NCBI RefSeq assembly: GCF_000716715.1
Contig: NZ_JNYJ01000020.1
Location: forward strand, 62,001-126,000
Reading direction: 5' to 3'
DNA length: 64,000 bases
Source of the DNA: Dactylosporangium aurantiacum
GTDB lineage: Bacteria; Actinomycetota; Actinomycetes; Mycobacteriales; Micromonosporaceae
This document shows positions 25,067 to 36,942 of the stretch, piece after piece. Positions within the stretch are counted from its first letter, which is position 1; each line of letters begins with the position of its first letter. The notes beneath the pieces are model-generated. The model searched no databases. It was not told where the DNA came from and saw nothing but the letters and a program-made list of their open reading frames with translations. Made by a program: the position numbers and the translations under genes.

Positions 25067-27757
25067 TCACTCAAACGGCCGGTCGGAGGGGACGCGCGAG
25101 CGGGTGTGGCGGGCGGACCGCGCGACCGGCAGGGTGAAGGACAGCCGCGCCCCACCGCCGGGATTGTCGCTGGCGGTGATCGTGCCGCCGTGCCGCTCGA
25201 CGACCCGCTGGCAGATGGCGAGGCCCAGGCCGGTGCCGGCGTACCCGGCGGTGCGGTGCGCCCGGTGGAACCCGGTGAAGATCGCGTCGTGCTGGCCCTC
25301 GGGGATGCCGATGCCGCGGTCGGCGACGTCCACGCGGACCCAGCCGTCGTCCTGCGGGGTCGCGCACACGTCCACGCGGGCCGGCTGCCCCGGCGGCGTG
25401 TACTTCAACGCGTTGCCGATGAGATTGTCCAGCAGCTGCCGCAGCAGCGCCGGGTCGGCGTGCACCGACGGCAGCGCGCCGACGAAGATCTGCGGCGGCG
25501 GGCTGGTCGGGTCGGCGGCCAGCGCCGCGAGCCGCTCGGTGACCACGTCGTCGACGACGGCACGCAGGTCGAGATCGCGGGCGTCCAGCACGGCGTCGCG
25601 GGCCGCGGCGTAGCCGAGCAGGTCGTCGATGAGCCGGCGCATCCGCGCCGTGGTCGCCAGGGTCCGGTCCAGGACCTCCCGCTCCTGCCGGTGCTCGTGC
25701 CCCGGGCCGCCGTCGGCGAGCGAGTCGCGGACGTACTCGGTGAACCCGCCGATCGCGGTGAGCGGGCTGCGCAGGTCGTGGGCGACGATGCCGGCGAACG
25801 CGGTGAGCTCCGCCTCGCGCTGCCGCAGCGCCGTGATCGTGTACGAGGACGCGACCGCGCCCGCGATCCGCCCCTCCCGGTCCCGCAACGGCCGGGCGTG
25901 CATCATCACGACGTGATGGTGGCCGTCGGCGTACGTCGCGTGCGCCTCGACCCCGTCGACCCGCCCGCCGCGCAGCGCCACCAGCAGCGGCAGGTCCCGC
26001 TCCGTGAACGGCGTGCCGTCCGGGTGGGCGAGGCGGACCCGGCGGCTGGTCTCCGCGACCGTCAGCGGCACGCCGGCGTCGGCGTCCACGCCCGGGATCG
26101 CCGCGCGCGCCGCCCGGTTCGTGTGGACCACCAGGCCGCCGGCGTCGCAGGTGACGACGGCGACGTCGAGGGCGTCCAGGACCTGCCGCAGGTACGCCCG
26201 CTCGGCGGCCAGCTCGTCCCGCGCGGCGCGCAGCCCGGCCTCGGCGGCCTCGCGCAGCGTGAGCTCCTCGCGCATCGCCGCGTTCGCCTCGGCGATGGCC
26301 CGCTCCGCGGCGGCCCGCGCGGTGACGTCGTGGAACACCGCCACCGCGCCGGGGCGCCCGGCGCCACGGTGCAGGGGCCGGGCCGACACGGTGATGACGA
26401 TCCCGTCCGGGTTGGCCGCGTTGCGGATCACCATCGGCACCTGCTCGCTGGGCTCGCCGGCCAGGGCCCGGGCCAGCGGGAGCTCACCGCTCGGGAACGG
26501 GGTGGTGCCGTCGACCCGGAAGATGCCGTAGTGCTCCTGCCAGGACTCCGCGCCGGTCTGGCTGTCCTCCACCCCCAGCAGCGCCCGCGCCGCCGGGTTG
26601 TGCAGCAGGAACCGGCCCCGCTCGTCGACCACGCCGACGCCGTCGCTGACGCTGTCGACCACGGCGGTGAGCAGGTCCGCGTGCTCGCGCGCCTCCGCCT
26701 CGGTCCGCCGCAGGCGCGCGGTCGCGGCCACGACCAGGGCGTCGGCGCGGGCCTGCCGGGTCCCGAGCACGAACGTCAGCGCGGCCAGCAGCCCGCCCAG
26801 GCCCAGTCCGGCGGTCGACATCGCCGCCGGGAACGGGCCCGCCCCGGGCAGGTCGGCGGCCACGACGCTGATCCGCAACCGCCACCGGGCCTGCGCCACC
26901 GCGACGTCGGCGGTCCGGTGCTCCGTGCGGCGCCGGTCGGAGTGCGCGCGGACGGCGGCGACGACCGCGGGCGCGCCGTCGGCGTCGGGGGCCGTCAGCG
27001 TCACGTCCGCGGTGTCCTGGGTGGTGCGCCGCACCGCGGCGGCGATGAAGTCCTGCCCGCGCAGCCCCATCAGCACCCAGCCGAGGAACGGCCGGACCCC
27101 GGCCGGGTCCGACGCCCGCGGCGAGCCCGGCGCGCCGTACACCGGCGCGGTCAGCACGAACGACTTCTGCCGCTGGTCCTCGGGCAGGCCCCGGTCGCGG
27201 ATGAGCAGGTACGTGTCGGACACCGTGACCCCGCCCGAGCGGCGGGCCTCCCACAGCGCCCGCGCCGGCGTCTCCGCCTGCGTCACGTCGATGCCCACCG
27301 CACCCGCGGTCGTGCCGTCGAACGCCTCGCTGAAGATGGAGAAGATGTGCCCCGGGCCCGGACCCGCCGGCGTGAGGGTCAGGTCCGGCACGCCCCGCTG
27401 CCGCCACAGCGCCTGCACCCGGTCGACGTCGCCGTCCTGCGCCGGCACCATGAACGCGATCGACGTCGCGCCCGCGAGTCCCATGTGCCGCAGCGGCTCG
27501 ACCGCCTGGGCGAAGTTGCCGGCCGTGAGCGGCTCGAACGCGCCGGCCGCCGCGGCCACGGTGCGCAGGGTGTCGACGTACCGGCCGGTCTCGTGCACGA
27601 CGGCCGCGGCGACCGCGCTCACCTTGCGGTCCAGCGCCTGCGTCAGCTCCCGCTCCTGGGCACGGTCCAGCACGACCCCGGCCCCGACCGACACGGCCGC
27701 GGCGAGGGCCGCGACGAGTGTGGCGAGGACCCCGGCGCGCGGCACGACGGACCACAT
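25067..27757 (-). CDS. CHASE-PAS sensor histidine kinase
   Basis: 896 residues. TM helix at about 9-30, extracellular CHASE domain (about 35-300), second TM at about 313-333, PAS domains at about 358-478 and 520-645, HisKA with AHDLRSPL (His 660), and HATPase with LLDNLIGNALKY, GIGIPEG and GTGLGLAI. CHASE domains sense small extracellular ligands (cytokinin-like or peptides). It is co-transcribed with the downstream receiver protein, and together they make a kinase/receiver pair with no DNA-binding output. Confidence 0.93.
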   Translation of the reverse strand: MWSVVPRAGVLATLVAALAAAVSVGAGVVLDRAQERELTQALDRKVSAVAAAVVHETGRYVDTLRTVAAAAGAFEPLTAGNFAQAVEPLRHMGLAGATSIAFMVPAQDGDVDRVQALWRQRGVPDLTLTPAGPGPGHIFSIFSEAFDGTTAGAVGIDVTQAETPARALWEARRSGGVTVSDTYLLIRDRGLPEDQRQKSFVLTAPVYGAPGSPRASDPAGVRPFLGWVLMGLRGQDFIAAAVRRTTQDTADVTLTAPDADGAPAVVAAVRAHSDRRRTEHRTADVAVAQARWRLRISVVAADLPGAGPFPAAMSTAGLGLGGLLAALTFVLGTRQARADALVVAATARLRRTEAEAREHADLLTAVVDSVSDGVGVVDERGRFLLHNPAARALLGVEDSQTGAESWQEHYGIFRVDGTTPFPSGELPLARALAGEPSEQVPMVIRNAANPDGIVITVSARPLHRGAGRPGAVAVFHDVTARAAAERAIAEANAAMREELTLREAAEAGLRAARDELAAERAYLRQVLDALDVAVVTCDAGGLVVHTNRAARAAIPGVDADAGVPLTVAETSRRVRLAHPDGTPFTERDLPLLVALRGGRVDGVEAHATYADGHHHVVMMHARPLRDREGRIAGAVASSYTITALRQREAELTAFAGIVAHDLRSPLTAIGGFTEYVRDSLADGGPGHEHRQEREVLDRTLATTARMRRLIDDLLGYAAARDAVLDARDLDLRAVVDDVVTERLAALAADPTSPPPQIFVGALPSVHADPALLRQLLDNLIGNALKYTPPGQPARVDVCATPQDDGWVRVDVADRGIGIPEGQHDAIFTGFHRAHRTAGYAGTGLGLAICQRVVERHGGTITASDNPGGGARLSFTLPVARSARHTRSRVPSDRPFE

Positions 27758-27805
27758 GACGGGCCTATCGGTCGCCGCGGGCCCGTCCTTCGGTTTTCCG
27801 GTGGA

Positions 27806-28762
27806 CTACCTCAGCTGGGGCAGCACCTTGGCACCGAAGGCGTCGACGAACTCGTCGAGCTGCTGCCCGACGTGGTGCAGGTAGATCTGGTCGAAGCCGA
27901 GCTCGACGTACCGGTGCAGGATCTCGGCGTGCCGGCCCAGGTCGGCGCTGACGTGCACCGTCCCGGTGACCTGCTGCGGGGTCACGTCCCGCGACACGAC
28001 GTCGAAGTGCTCGGCGGTCTCCAGGTCCCAGCACACGGGCGGGGCGAAGATGTTGCTGCGCCACTGCTCGTGCGCGACCGCCAGGGCCTCCTCCTGCGTC
28101 GGCGCCCAGCTCAGGTGCACCTGCAGGCACAGCTCGCCGCGGCCGCCGGCGGACCGGTACGCCTCGATCATCCGCCGCAGGTGCTCCTCCGGCTGGTTCA
28201 CGGTGATGAGCCCGTCGGCCCACTGCCCGACCCAGCCGGCGGTCTCCACGCTGACGGCGGCACCGATGAGCTTCACCGGCTCGTCCGGCCGGGTCCACAG
28301 CCGGGCCCGGTCGACGGTGACGAGGCCGTCGTGGCTGACCTCCTCGCCGGCCAGCAGCGCCCGGATGACGTCGACGCACTCGCGCAGCCGGGCGTTGCGG
28401 AGGTCCTTGCGCGGCCAGCCACCGCCGGTGATGTGCTCGTTGCTGGCCTCGCCGGTGCCCAGCGCCGCCCAGAACCGGCCGGGGTACATCGCCGCGAGGG
28501 TCCCGATCGCCTGCGCGATGATCGCCGGGTGGTACCGCTGCCCGGGCGCGTTGACCACCCCGAACGGCAGCTGCGTGGCCTGCAGCGCCGCCCCGAGCCA
28601 CGACCAGGCGAACGCCGACTGGCCCTGCCGCTCGCTCCAGGGGGAGAAGTGGTCGGAGCACATGGCGGCGGTGAACCCCGCCGACTCGGCCCGCCGCACC
28701 GCCGCCAGCAGCGCGGACGGATGGATCTGCTCGTGGGAGTTGTGCAACCCGAAGACCGTCAT
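27806..28762 (-). CDS. Luciferase-like (LLM) flavin oxidoreductase, TIGR03885-type
   Basis: 318 residues of the luciferase-like TIM-barrel type. The start MTVFGLHNSHEQIHPS, plus CSDHFSPWSERQGQ and FWAALGTGEASNEHI, match the subgroup described as probable non-F420 flavin oxidoreductases derived from the F420 family. It is cytosolic with unknown substrate. ATG 28762 has GAGGGGG just upstream, and the preceding 13 codons of the open frame are dismissed. It stands 48 bp upstream of the CHASE-PAS kinase and may be in its operon. Confidence 0.85.
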   Translation of the reverse strand: MTVFGLHNSHEQIHPSALLAAVRRAESAGFTAAMCSDHFSPWSERQGQSAFAWSWLGAALQATQLPFGVVNAPGQRYHPAIIAQAIGTLAAMYPGRFWAALGTGEASNEHITGGGWPRKDLRNARLRECVDVIRALLAGEEVSHDGLVTVDRARLWTRPDEPVKLIGAAVSVETAGWVGQWADGLITVNQPEEHLRRMIEAYRSAGGRGELCLQVHLSWAPTQEEALAVAHEQWRSNIFAPPVCWDLETAEHFDVVSRDVTPQQVTGTVHVSADLGRHAEILHRYVELGFDQIYLHHVGQQLDEFVDAFGAKVLPQLR

Positions 28763-29036
28763 GCGCCCCCTCATACCCACCGGCCCCCGCGACTCATGCA
28801 CGGGTCACACCCGCACCAGTCCCGGCTCTGGGCGACGCGTGGCTCGAAGGCTCCGACGCGGAGATCCTCGCGGTCGGCCCGAGCGGCGCCGGCCCCGGCT
28901 GGTCGACGTCGTCGTCGGCGCCGGCGTCACGACGCGCCGGTCCGGCCCGGGCGCTGCCAGTGCGTGCGGCCCGACCTCGGCAGCCACCGTGCCGTCCTGC
29001 TGTCCGCGGCCACCGCCGAGGGCCTCCGCCGCGGCG
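28763..29036. other. Intergenic region, possibly a gene remnant
   Basis: 274 bp between the LLM and FAD genes. The plus strand has protein-like patches in different frames (for example AWLEGSDAEILAVGP near 28840 and SHRAVLLSAATAEGLRRGVT near 28990), as if a degraded gene once ran through. No start, SD or complete domain. I see no clear promoter. Confidence 0.35.
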
Positions 29037-30332
29037 TCACCGTGGTCCGGCGGTAGCCGCCCGCGGGGCGGGCCCGGCCGGCGACAGGCGCTCCGCGATC
29101 CACGGGGCGGCCAGCGCCGACGGCGGGTCGACCAGCGACGTCACCCTGATGAACGCCGCGGCCAGCTCCGGGTCGTGCTCGGCGGCGAGCTGCAGGCGGC
29201 GCAGCGGCTCGGACGGGCCCTCGACGTCGGCGCGCACCGCCAGGGTCCACGGGGCGTCCAGCAGCCGGGCCTGGGCGGCGAAGAACGCGGCCGGCTCGAC
29301 CGTGCCGCGCAGCACGTCGGCGCACATGGCGGCCACCGACATGCCCTGGCCGTAGACGGGGTTGAAGGCGCAGGCCGCGTCGCCGAGCACCAGCAGGCCC
29401 TCCGGGAGCGACTCGAGCTGCTCGTAGCGGCGGCGCACGTACGTCGGGAACCGGAACGGCATCGCCTCGCCGAGCGGGGTCGCCGCGCGTACCGCGTCCG
29501 CCGTGTCGGGCACGGGCAGCGACGCCGCGTACTCGGTGAACCCCGGCAGGTCCGCCGGGGCCCGCTCGCCGTGCACGCCGGCGAGGGTGACCAGGACGCG
29601 GCCGCCCTCCAGGCGCTGCATGACGGCGCTGCGGTGCTGGCCCGGGAAGCGGGCGGTGGCCACCACGACGTCGTCGCCGAGCAGGTCCTCGGGCGCGGCG
29701 AAGACCCGTGAGGTGTACGCCAGGTCGATGCGCACCGACTCCTCCGGCGGCACGGGCAGGCCCAGGTCGGCGAGCCACTGCGGGGCGCGGGACCCGCGGC
29801 CGGTGGCGTCGGCGACGACGGCCGCGGGCACGACCCGGGAGCCCGCGCCGTGCAGGCTGGTGACCCGGGCGCCGGTGACCCGCTCGGCGGTGCCGCACAC
29901 GCCGACGACGTCGTGGCCGTCCAGCAGCGTCACGTTGGGCAGGGCCAGGACGAGGTCGCGGAGGGTCCCCTCGATGAGGGGGCGGCTCGCCGACACCGCG
30001 GTCAGCCCGGTGTGCGCCTGGCACAGCCGCCGGCCGTTGAGGTACCAGCGGGTGTTGCCGAGGATGTCGCCCCGGTGCCCGCCGGCGGCGACGATCCGCT
30101 CGGTGAACCCGGGCAGCAGCTCCTCCACGACCCGCCGCCCCTGCGGCAGCAGCCCGTGCACGTGCCGGCCCTGCGGCACCGCGCGGCGGTGGGCGTGGGG
30201 GCCGCCGCGCGGCAGGACGTCACGTTCGACGACGGTGACCCGGGCGTACCGCTGTGCCAGCGCGGCGGCCGCCATCAACCCGGCGACGCTGCCGCCGAGG
30301 ACCACCGCGTGGTCCGGATGATGCTTCGTCAT
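29037..30332 (-). CDS. FAD-dependent monooxygenase/oxidoreductase
   Basis: 431 residues. It has an N-terminal Rossmann FAD motif (HAVVLGGSVAGLMAAAALAQ, about 8-27), the ribose-binding Glu in VVERD, and the C-terminal FAD GD motif LVLGDAACAFNPVYGQGMS (about 315-333), as in the aromatic-hydroxylase (PHBH-like) class. Substrate unknown. ATG 30332 has a perfect AAGGAGGT SD. No metabolic operon surrounds it, so it may be a detoxification or tailoring enzyme. Confidence 0.88.
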   Translation of the reverse strand: MTKHHPDHAVVLGGSVAGLMAAAALAQRYARVTVVERDVLPRGGPHAHRRAVPQGRHVHGLLPQGRRVVEELLPGFTERIVAAGGHRGDILGNTRWYLNGRRLCQAHTGLTAVSASRPLIEGTLRDLVLALPNVTLLDGHDVVGVCGTAERVTGARVTSLHGAGSRVVPAAVVADATGRGSRAPQWLADLGLPVPPEESVRIDLAYTSRVFAAPEDLLGDDVVVATARFPGQHRSAVMQRLEGGRVLVTLAGVHGERAPADLPGFTEYAASLPVPDTADAVRAATPLGEAMPFRFPTYVRRRYEQLESLPEGLLVLGDAACAFNPVYGQGMSVAAMCADVLRGTVEPAAFFAAQARLLDAPWTLAVRADVEGPSEPLRRLQLAAEHDPELAAAFIRVTSLVDPPSALAAPWIAERLSPAGPAPRAATAGPR

Positions 30333-30475
30333 GGGGTGTACCTCCTTCACCCCGGACGATCCGCCCCCGGCGGCGCCGCGTCTGCGTCGAAGGACCCACA
30401 CGCACGGACGGCAAGCCGACGCACCGCGCCGCCACGGCCCGCCCCGCAACGCCGCTCACCGCCGGCCGAGCACGG

Positions 30476-32110
<1,635 letters not shown>

Positions 32111-32117
32111 AGCAGGC

Positions 32118-32123
32118 ACGGTA
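32118..32123 (-). promoter_or_regulatory. -10 box of a leaderless start (CHASE3 kinase)
   Basis: TACCGT on the minus strand, 7 nt, then GTG at 32110. Confidence 0.5.
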
Positions 32124-32148
32124 CGCGATCAGCGGCGGTGCCGCTTGA

Positions 32149-33117
32149 TCACGACGTGCCGGAGGCCCGCGGGTCGAAGGTGGAGGCCGCGCGCAGCTGC
32201 TCGAACAGGTGACGCTCCGGCTCGGTCAGCGTCGCCGGGACCGTGATCCGCACCTCGGCGTACAGGTCACCGGCGGCGCCGCGCGGGTTGGGCAGGCCCT
32301 GACCGCGCAGCCGCAGCCGGCGCCCCGACGGCGTCCCGGCCGGCACGCCGACGCGGACCGGGCCGCCGGGCGCGTCCAGCGGCACCTGCGCACCGAGCGC
32401 CGCCTCCCACGGCGCGACCGGCAGGTCCAGCACGACGTCGCGGCCCTCGACCCGCCAGCGTGGATGCGGCGCGAGGTGCACGACGAGGTACAGGTCGCCG
32501 GGCGGGCCGCCGGCGACGCCCGGGTTGCCCTGGCCGGCGAGCCGGATCCGCTGGCCGTCGACCACACCGGCCGGGATCCGCACGTCGTAGCGGCGGGGCC
32601 GGCCGTCGGGGCCCGGCAGGCTCACCTGGTGCCGGCCGCCGCGGAAGGCGTCCTCGATGCCGATGGTGATGCCGGCCCTGGTGTCGGCGCCGGGGACCGG
32701 GCCGGGCCCGGTGCCGTGCCCGCCGCCGAACATGCTGCCGAGCAGGTCCTCCAGGTCGACGTCGACGGAGGTGCCGCCGGCACCCGGCCACCCGCCACCC
32801 GGCTGCTGCCAACCGGCGGCGGCGCCGGGCTGCTGCCAACCCGCGGCCGCGCCCGGCCGGCCTGTGCCGGGCGACGCGCCGGCGGTGGCCCGGGCCCGCC
32901 GGCGGGCGCGCGAACGGTCGTACGCGGCGCGACGCTGCGGGTCCGACAGCACGTGGTACGCCTCGTTGATCTGCTTGAAGCGCTCCTCGGCGCCGGGGTC
33001 CTTGTTGATGTCGGGGTGCTGGCGGCGGGCCAGGGTGCGGTATGCGCGCTGGATCTCCTCCGGCGTAGCGTCCCTGGCCACGCCGAGCACCTGGTACGGG
33101 TCGCGGTCCTCAGCCAC
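32149..33117 (-). CDS. dnaJ: DnaJ-type co-chaperone lacking the zinc-finger domain
   Basis: 322 residues. It has a J domain (about 6-68, HPD at about 34-36), a Gly/Pro-rich linker with [14 protein letters not shown] repeats and a GF-rich MFGGGHG, then the two beta-barrel substrate-binding domains (about 145-305). The CxxCxGxG zinc finger is absent, so it is a class B (CbpA-like) DnaJ. It stimulates the DnaK encoded upstream in the same operon. Its start overlaps the end of grpE by 8 bp. Confidence 0.93.
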   Translation of the reverse strand: MAEDRDPYQVLGVARDATPEEIQRAYRTLARRQHPDINKDPGAEERFKQINEAYHVLSDPQRRAAYDRSRARRRARATAGASPGTGRPGAAAGWQQPGAAAGWQQPGGGWPGAGGTSVDVDLEDLLGSMFGGGHGTGPGPVPGADTRAGITIGIEDAFRGGRHQVSLPGPDGRPRRYDVRIPAGVVDGQRIRLAGQGNPGVAGGPPGDLYLVVHLAPHPRWRVEGRDVVLDLPVAPWEAALGAQVPLDAPGGPVRVGVPAGTPSGRRLRLRGQGLPNPRGAAGDLYAEVRITVPATLTEPERHLFEQLRAASTFDPRASGTS

Positions 33118-33652
33118 CGTCGCGGCCCGCTTCCGGCTGCGGGTCGGGCCCGGTGTCGTGCGCCGCGCCGGGCTCGGTCCGGTCCGCCGGCTCCAGGCCC
33201 GGCGGCGCGCTCACCGCCACGACCGCCGGGCGCAGCAGCCGGTCGCCGTCGCCGTACCCGGGGCGCAGCACCCGCACGACCGTGCCCGGCGGCGCGTCGC
33301 TGTCCCGGTCGACCTCCGCCGCCTCGTGCCGCACCGGGTCGAACGGCTCGCCGACCTCGCCGACTGGGGCGAAGCCGAGCCGGGCGAGGACGCCGACCGC
33401 CTGCTCACGCACCCCGGCGACGCCCTGCACGATCGTGGCCGGGTCGGCGCCGGCGTGCTGCAGCGCCAGGTCCAGGTTGTCCAGCACCGGCAGCCACGCG
33501 GCGGTCACCGTGAGCCGCTCCTCCTCCCGCTGCCGGGCCGAGTTCCGGTCGGCCCATTTGCGAGTGTTCTCCACGTCGGCGGCCGCCCGCCGCCAGCGTT
33601 CGGTGAGCTCGGCGACGTCCTCGGCGGACGCGACCGCGTTGTCGTCGGCCAC
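33110..33652 (-). CDS. grpE: GrpE-like nucleotide exchange factor
   Basis: 180 residues. It has an N-terminal helix ([20 protein letters not shown]), a central four-helix segment with [16 protein letters not shown], and a C-terminal beta domain ([11 protein letters not shown] ... VVRVLRPGY). It releases ADP from DnaK. GTG 33652 follows the dnaK stop by 4 bp and the end overlaps dnaJ, so translation is coupled. The acidic N-terminal arm found in housekeeping GrpE proteins is largely missing. Confidence 0.92.
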   Translation of the reverse strand: MADDNAVASAEDVAELTERWRRAAADVENTRKWADRNSARQREEERLTVTAAWLPVLDNLDLALQHAGADPATIVQGVAGVREQAVGVLARLGFAPVGEVGEPFDPVRHEAAEVDRDSDAPPGTVVRVLRPGYGDGDRLLRPAVVAVSAPPGLEPADRTEPGAAHDTGPDPQPEAGRDGG

Positions 33653-33656
33653 GGCG

Positions 33657-35516
33657 TCACCCCGTGTTGAAGTCGGCGTCGATGACGTCGTCGGCGCCCT
33701 GCGCGCCGGCGGCGGCCCGCGGCTGGGCGGCCTGGCTGCTCAGCGCCAGGGTCATCTGCCGCAGGTCCTCGGTCAGCTGCCGCATCCGCGCGGTCGGCGC
33801 CTGCTCCCGTACCGCCTCGCGGGCCTCGCCGATCAGCACCGTGGCCCGGGCCCGCTCGTGCTCGGGCACGTCGCCGCGCTCCTGCAGACCGCGTTCCAGC
33901 TGGTACGCCGCACCGTCGAGCTCGTTGCTGGCGTCGACCCGCTGGCGGATCTCCTGGTCCTCGGCCCGGTGCTCCGCGGCCTCGCGGACCATCCGCTCCA
34001 CCTCGGCGGTGTCCAGGGTGCCGCTCTCGGTGATGGTGATCTGCTGCGCGGCGCCGGTGTCCTTGTCCTTCGCCGACACGTTGAGGATGCCGTTGGCGTC
34101 GACGTCGAAGGTCACCTCGATCTGCGGGGCGCCGCGCGGGGCGGGCCGGATGTTCTCCAGCCGCATGCGGCCCAGGACCCGGTTGTCCGCCGCGCGCTCC
34201 CGCTCGCCCTGCAGCGCGACGACGTCGACGGCGGGCTGGTTGTCCTCGGCGGTGGAGAACGTCTCGGCCCGCCGGGCCGGGATCGTCGTGTTCCGCTCGA
34301 TGATCCTCGTCATGAGCCCGCCGAGGGTCTCCACGCCCAGCGACAGCGGCGTCACGTCGAGCAGCACGACGTCCTGCACGTCGCCCTTGAGCACGCCCGC
34401 CTGGATGGCCGCGCCGAGCGCGACGACCTCGTCGGGGTTGACCGTCATGTTCGGTTCCTTGCCGCCGGTGAGGCGGCGCACCAGGGCCTGCACGGCCGGC
34501 ATCCGGGTGGCGCCGCCGACGAGGATCACCTCGTCGAGGTCGCCGGCGGTGATCTTCGCGTCCTGCATCGCCTGCCGGACCGGCCCCATCGTGCGTTCCA
34601 GCAGGTCGTGGGTCAGCTCCTCGAACGTCGCGCGGGTGAGCGTCATCGTGAGGTGCTTCGGCCCGGTCGCGTCGGCGGTGATGAAGGGCAGGTTCACCTG
34701 CGTCTGCGTCACCGACGACAGCTCGATCTTGGCACGTTCGGCGGCCTCGGTGAGCCGCTGCAGCGCCTGCGGATCGGTGCGCACGTCGATGCCGGTCTCC
34801 TGCTGGAACTGCCCGGCGATGTGCTCGACGAGGCGGTGGTCGAAGTTGTCGCCGCCGAGGTGCGTGTCGCCGGACGTGGCCCGGACCTCGACGACACCGT
34901 CGCCGACGTCGAGGATGCTGACGTCGAAGGTGCCGCCGCCCAGGTCGAACACGAGGACCGTCTCGTGGCCCTTCTTGTCCAGCCCGTACGCCAGCGCCGC
35001 CGCCGTCGGCTCGTTGATGATCCGCAGCACGTTGAGCCCGGCGATCCTGCCCGCGTCCTTGGTCGCCTGCCGCTGCGCGTCGTTGAAGTACGCGGGGACC
35101 GTGACGACCGCCTCGGTCACCTTCTCGCCGAGGTGCTTGGCCGCGTCGTCGGCGAGCTTGCGCAGGATCTGCGCGGACACCTCCTCCGGCGACAGCTGCT
35201 TGCCGCGCACGTCGAAGCGCACCGTGCCGTCGGCGCCGGACACGACGTCGTAGGTGACGGCGCGGGTCTCCTCGCTCACCTCGTCGAACCTGCGGCCGAT
35301 GAAGCGTTTCGCCGAGTAGATCGTGCCCTTGGGGTTGAGCACCGCCTGCCGGCGGGCGAGCTGCCCGACGAGCCGTTCGCCGCCCTCGGTGTACGCCACC
35401 ACCGACGGCGTCGTCCTGCTGCCCTCCGCACTGGGCAGGACGGTCGGCCGGCCACCCTCGTACGCGGCGATCACGGAGTTGGTCGTGCCGAGGTCGATTC
35501 CCACAGCGCGTGCCAT
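33657..35516 (-). CDS. dnaK: Hsp70 chaperone DnaK (probable second copy)
   Basis: 619 residues. It has an actin-like ATPase (1-360) with [19 protein letters not shown] and [10 protein letters not shown], the interdomain linker [15 protein letters not shown], a substrate-binding domain (about 375-490) and a helical lid ending DDVIDADF. It refolds proteins in the cytosol with the DnaJ and GrpE encoded downstream. The operon order dnaK-grpE-dnaJ lacks hspR and I see no HAIR or CIRCE element upstream, so it looks like an accessory set rather than the housekeeping one. Confidence 0.96.
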   Translation of the reverse strand: MARAVGIDLGTTNSVIAAYEGGRPTVLPSAEGSRTTPSVVAYTEGGERLVGQLARRQAVLNPKGTIYSAKRFIGRRFDEVSEETRAVTYDVVSGADGTVRFDVRGKQLSPEEVSAQILRKLADDAAKHLGEKVTEAVVTVPAYFNDAQRQATKDAGRIAGLNVLRIINEPTAAALAYGLDKKGHETVLVFDLGGGTFDVSILDVGDGVVEVRATSGDTHLGGDNFDHRLVEHIAGQFQQETGIDVRTDPQALQRLTEAAERAKIELSSVTQTQVNLPFITADATGPKHLTMTLTRATFEELTHDLLERTMGPVRQAMQDAKITAGDLDEVILVGGATRMPAVQALVRRLTGGKEPNMTVNPDEVVALGAAIQAGVLKGDVQDVVLLDVTPLSLGVETLGGLMTRIIERNTTIPARRAETFSTAEDNQPAVDVVALQGERERAADNRVLGRMRLENIRPAPRGAPQIEVTFDVDANGILNVSAKDKDTGAAQQITITESGTLDTAEVERMVREAAEHRAEDQEIRQRVDASNELDGAAYQLERGLQERGDVPEHERARATVLIGEAREAVREQAPTARMRQLTEDLRQMTLALSSQAAQPRAAAGAQGADDVIDADFNTG

Positions 35517-35688
35517 GTGTGCGTCCCCTCTCGAGCCCTTCAGCCGCCCTTCGGCCGCCTGCCGCCGGACCTTCGACGGGCACGGCCGACTCCAAGGCTC
35601 GCCGTGCCGTCACGACGGCGTCTCACCCGGCCGGAATGACCGGGGCGCATGGTCCCGGCGGGCACCCGGCCGTCCCCGGTCCAGCCGC

Positions 35689-35718
35689 TTGACGTGCGGT
35701 GACGGGTGTTGCCAGGAT
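35689..35718 (+). promoter_or_regulatory. Promoter of the AraC gene (leaderless)
   Basis: -35 TTGACG (35689-35694), 18-bp spacer, -10 CAGGAT (35713-35718), then 7 nt to ATG 35726. Confidence 0.65.
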
Positions 35719-35725
35719 CGAACGG

Positions 35726-36694
35726 ATGCACCCAGCACAGCGGATGTCACGAAGGGTGAAGGGCGTCGACGAGGCCCGCGCCCTGTGCCACGAGTACTTC
35801 TACCCGATCCGCCTGGAGCCGGTCGAGCCGTCGGCGCCGCTGCCGTTCTCCTTCGACGCCCTGGTCGCCGGGCCGGTCACGCTCGCGCAGCTGGAGTTCG
35901 GCGCGGCGATCCGGATGAGCCACACCGACCTGGACACCGCGTACCACGTCAACGTCCCCCTGTCGGGCACGCTGCGCGCCGTGCACCGGGGCGTCGAGGT
36001 GGAGGCCGACCCCACCCGGGCGGTCGTCTTCGGCCCGCACGGCCAGATCCGGCTGGACCGGTGGGGCAGCGGTGACCGGGTGCTGTGCGTGAAGCTCGAC
36101 CGGGCCGCCCTGCACGAGGAGCTGGAGTCGCTGCTCGGCCGGCCGGTCCGCGGGCCGCTGGAGCTGGCCCCCGCGATGGGCGTCACCAGCGGCGCGGCGC
36201 TGAGCTGGGTACGGCTGCTGCGGCTGCTCAGCACCGACCTGCACAACGCCGGCGGGCTGGTGTCCCGCGCCCCGATCGCCGAAGGGCTCGGCCGGGAGGC
36301 GCTGCGTGGCCTGCTGTACGCGGCCGGCCACCGCCACCTGACGGAGCTGCTCGAGCCCGCCGCGCCGGCCCGGCCGCGCACCGTGCAGCGGGCCGTCGAC
36401 GCGATACGGGCCGACCCGGCGCGCGCGTTCACGGTCACGGAGCTGGCCGCGGTCGCCGGGGTGAGCGTCCGGGCGCTGCAGGAGGGGTTCCGCCGGCACG
36501 TCGGGCTCGCCCCGCTGGCGATGCTGCGCCGCATCCGGCTCGGGTGCGCCCGCGACGAGCTGCTGGCCGCCGGACCGCACGAGGTCACCGTCGCCGAGGT
36601 GGCGCACCGGTGGGGTTTCGGCCACCTCGGGCGCTTCGCGGCGGCGTACCGGGCCCGGTTCGGCGAGACCCCGTCGGCCACCCTGCACCGGTGA
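35726..36694 (+). CDS. AraC-family transcriptional regulator
   Basis: 322 residues. It has an N-terminal cupin-like AraC_binding_2 domain (about 20-180) and a C-terminal double HTH (about 225-322; FTVTELAAVAGVSVRALQEG and VTVAEVAHRWGFGHLGRFAA). The start is taken at ATG 35726 from the promoter geometry; GTG 35699 would lie inside the promoter. Targets unknown. Divergent from dnaK. The end lies 8 bp from the convergent small gene. Confidence 0.92.
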   Translation: MHPAQRMSRRVKGVDEARALCHEYFYPIRLEPVEPSAPLPFSFDALVAGPVTLAQLEFGAAIRMSHTDLDTAYHVNVPLSGTLRAVHRGVEVEADPTRAVVFGPHGQIRLDRWGSGDRVLCVKLDRAALHEELESLLGRPVRGPLELAPAMGVTSGAALSWVRLLRLLSTDLHNAGGLVSRAPIAEGLGREALRGLLYAAGHRHLTELLEPAAPARPRTVQRAVDAIRADPARAFTVTELAAVAGVSVRALQEGFRRHVGLAPLAMLRRIRLGCARDELLAAGPHEVTVAEVAHRWGFGHLGRFAAAYRARFGETPSATLHR

Positions 36695-36702
36695 GCCGGG
36701 GG

Positions 36703-36942
36703 CTACGCGCCGGGGTCGTGGCCCGGTCGCAGCTCGTCGTCGAGGTAGGCGGACAGCCGCAGCGCGGCGCCGTGCGCGCGGCGCACCGCCGGGGCGAGCC
36801 GCTCGGCGTCACCGGCCGGCCCGGTGGCCAGCGCGGCGGCCACCTGTTCCAGCGCGGCCACGATCTGGGCGATCTCGAACCGGACGGACGCTGGGTGCGG
36901 CAAGGATGACTCCGATCGTCGGCGGCCGGCCGCGGACGCCAT
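36703..36942 (-). CDS. Small hypothetical protein
   Basis: 79 residues, mostly helical with Ala/Leu heptads (IAQIVAALEQVAAALATG, then AVRRAHGAALRLSAYLDDEL). I do not recognise a family. No strong SD is visible before ATG 36942. The codon pattern is actinobacterial and the gene ends 8 bp from the AraC gene, so it is plausible but not certain. Confidence 0.5.
   Translation of the reverse strand: MASAAGRRRSESSLPHPASVRFEIAQIVAALEQVAAALATGPAGDAERLAPAVRRAHGAALRLSAYLDDELRPGHDPGA

Noticed and set aside
24884..29056. A 1390-codon open frame on the plus strand
   Set aside because: It runs antisense to the CHASE-PAS kinase and the LLM oxidoreductase, both with clear domains; its translation is Arg/Gly/Pro-rich with no motifs. 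High GC removes stop codons in antisense frames.
35517..35688. HspR HAIR or CIRCE element upstream of dnaK
   Set aside because: Only a single CTTGGAGT half-like sequence is present; no inverted partner at the proper spacing.
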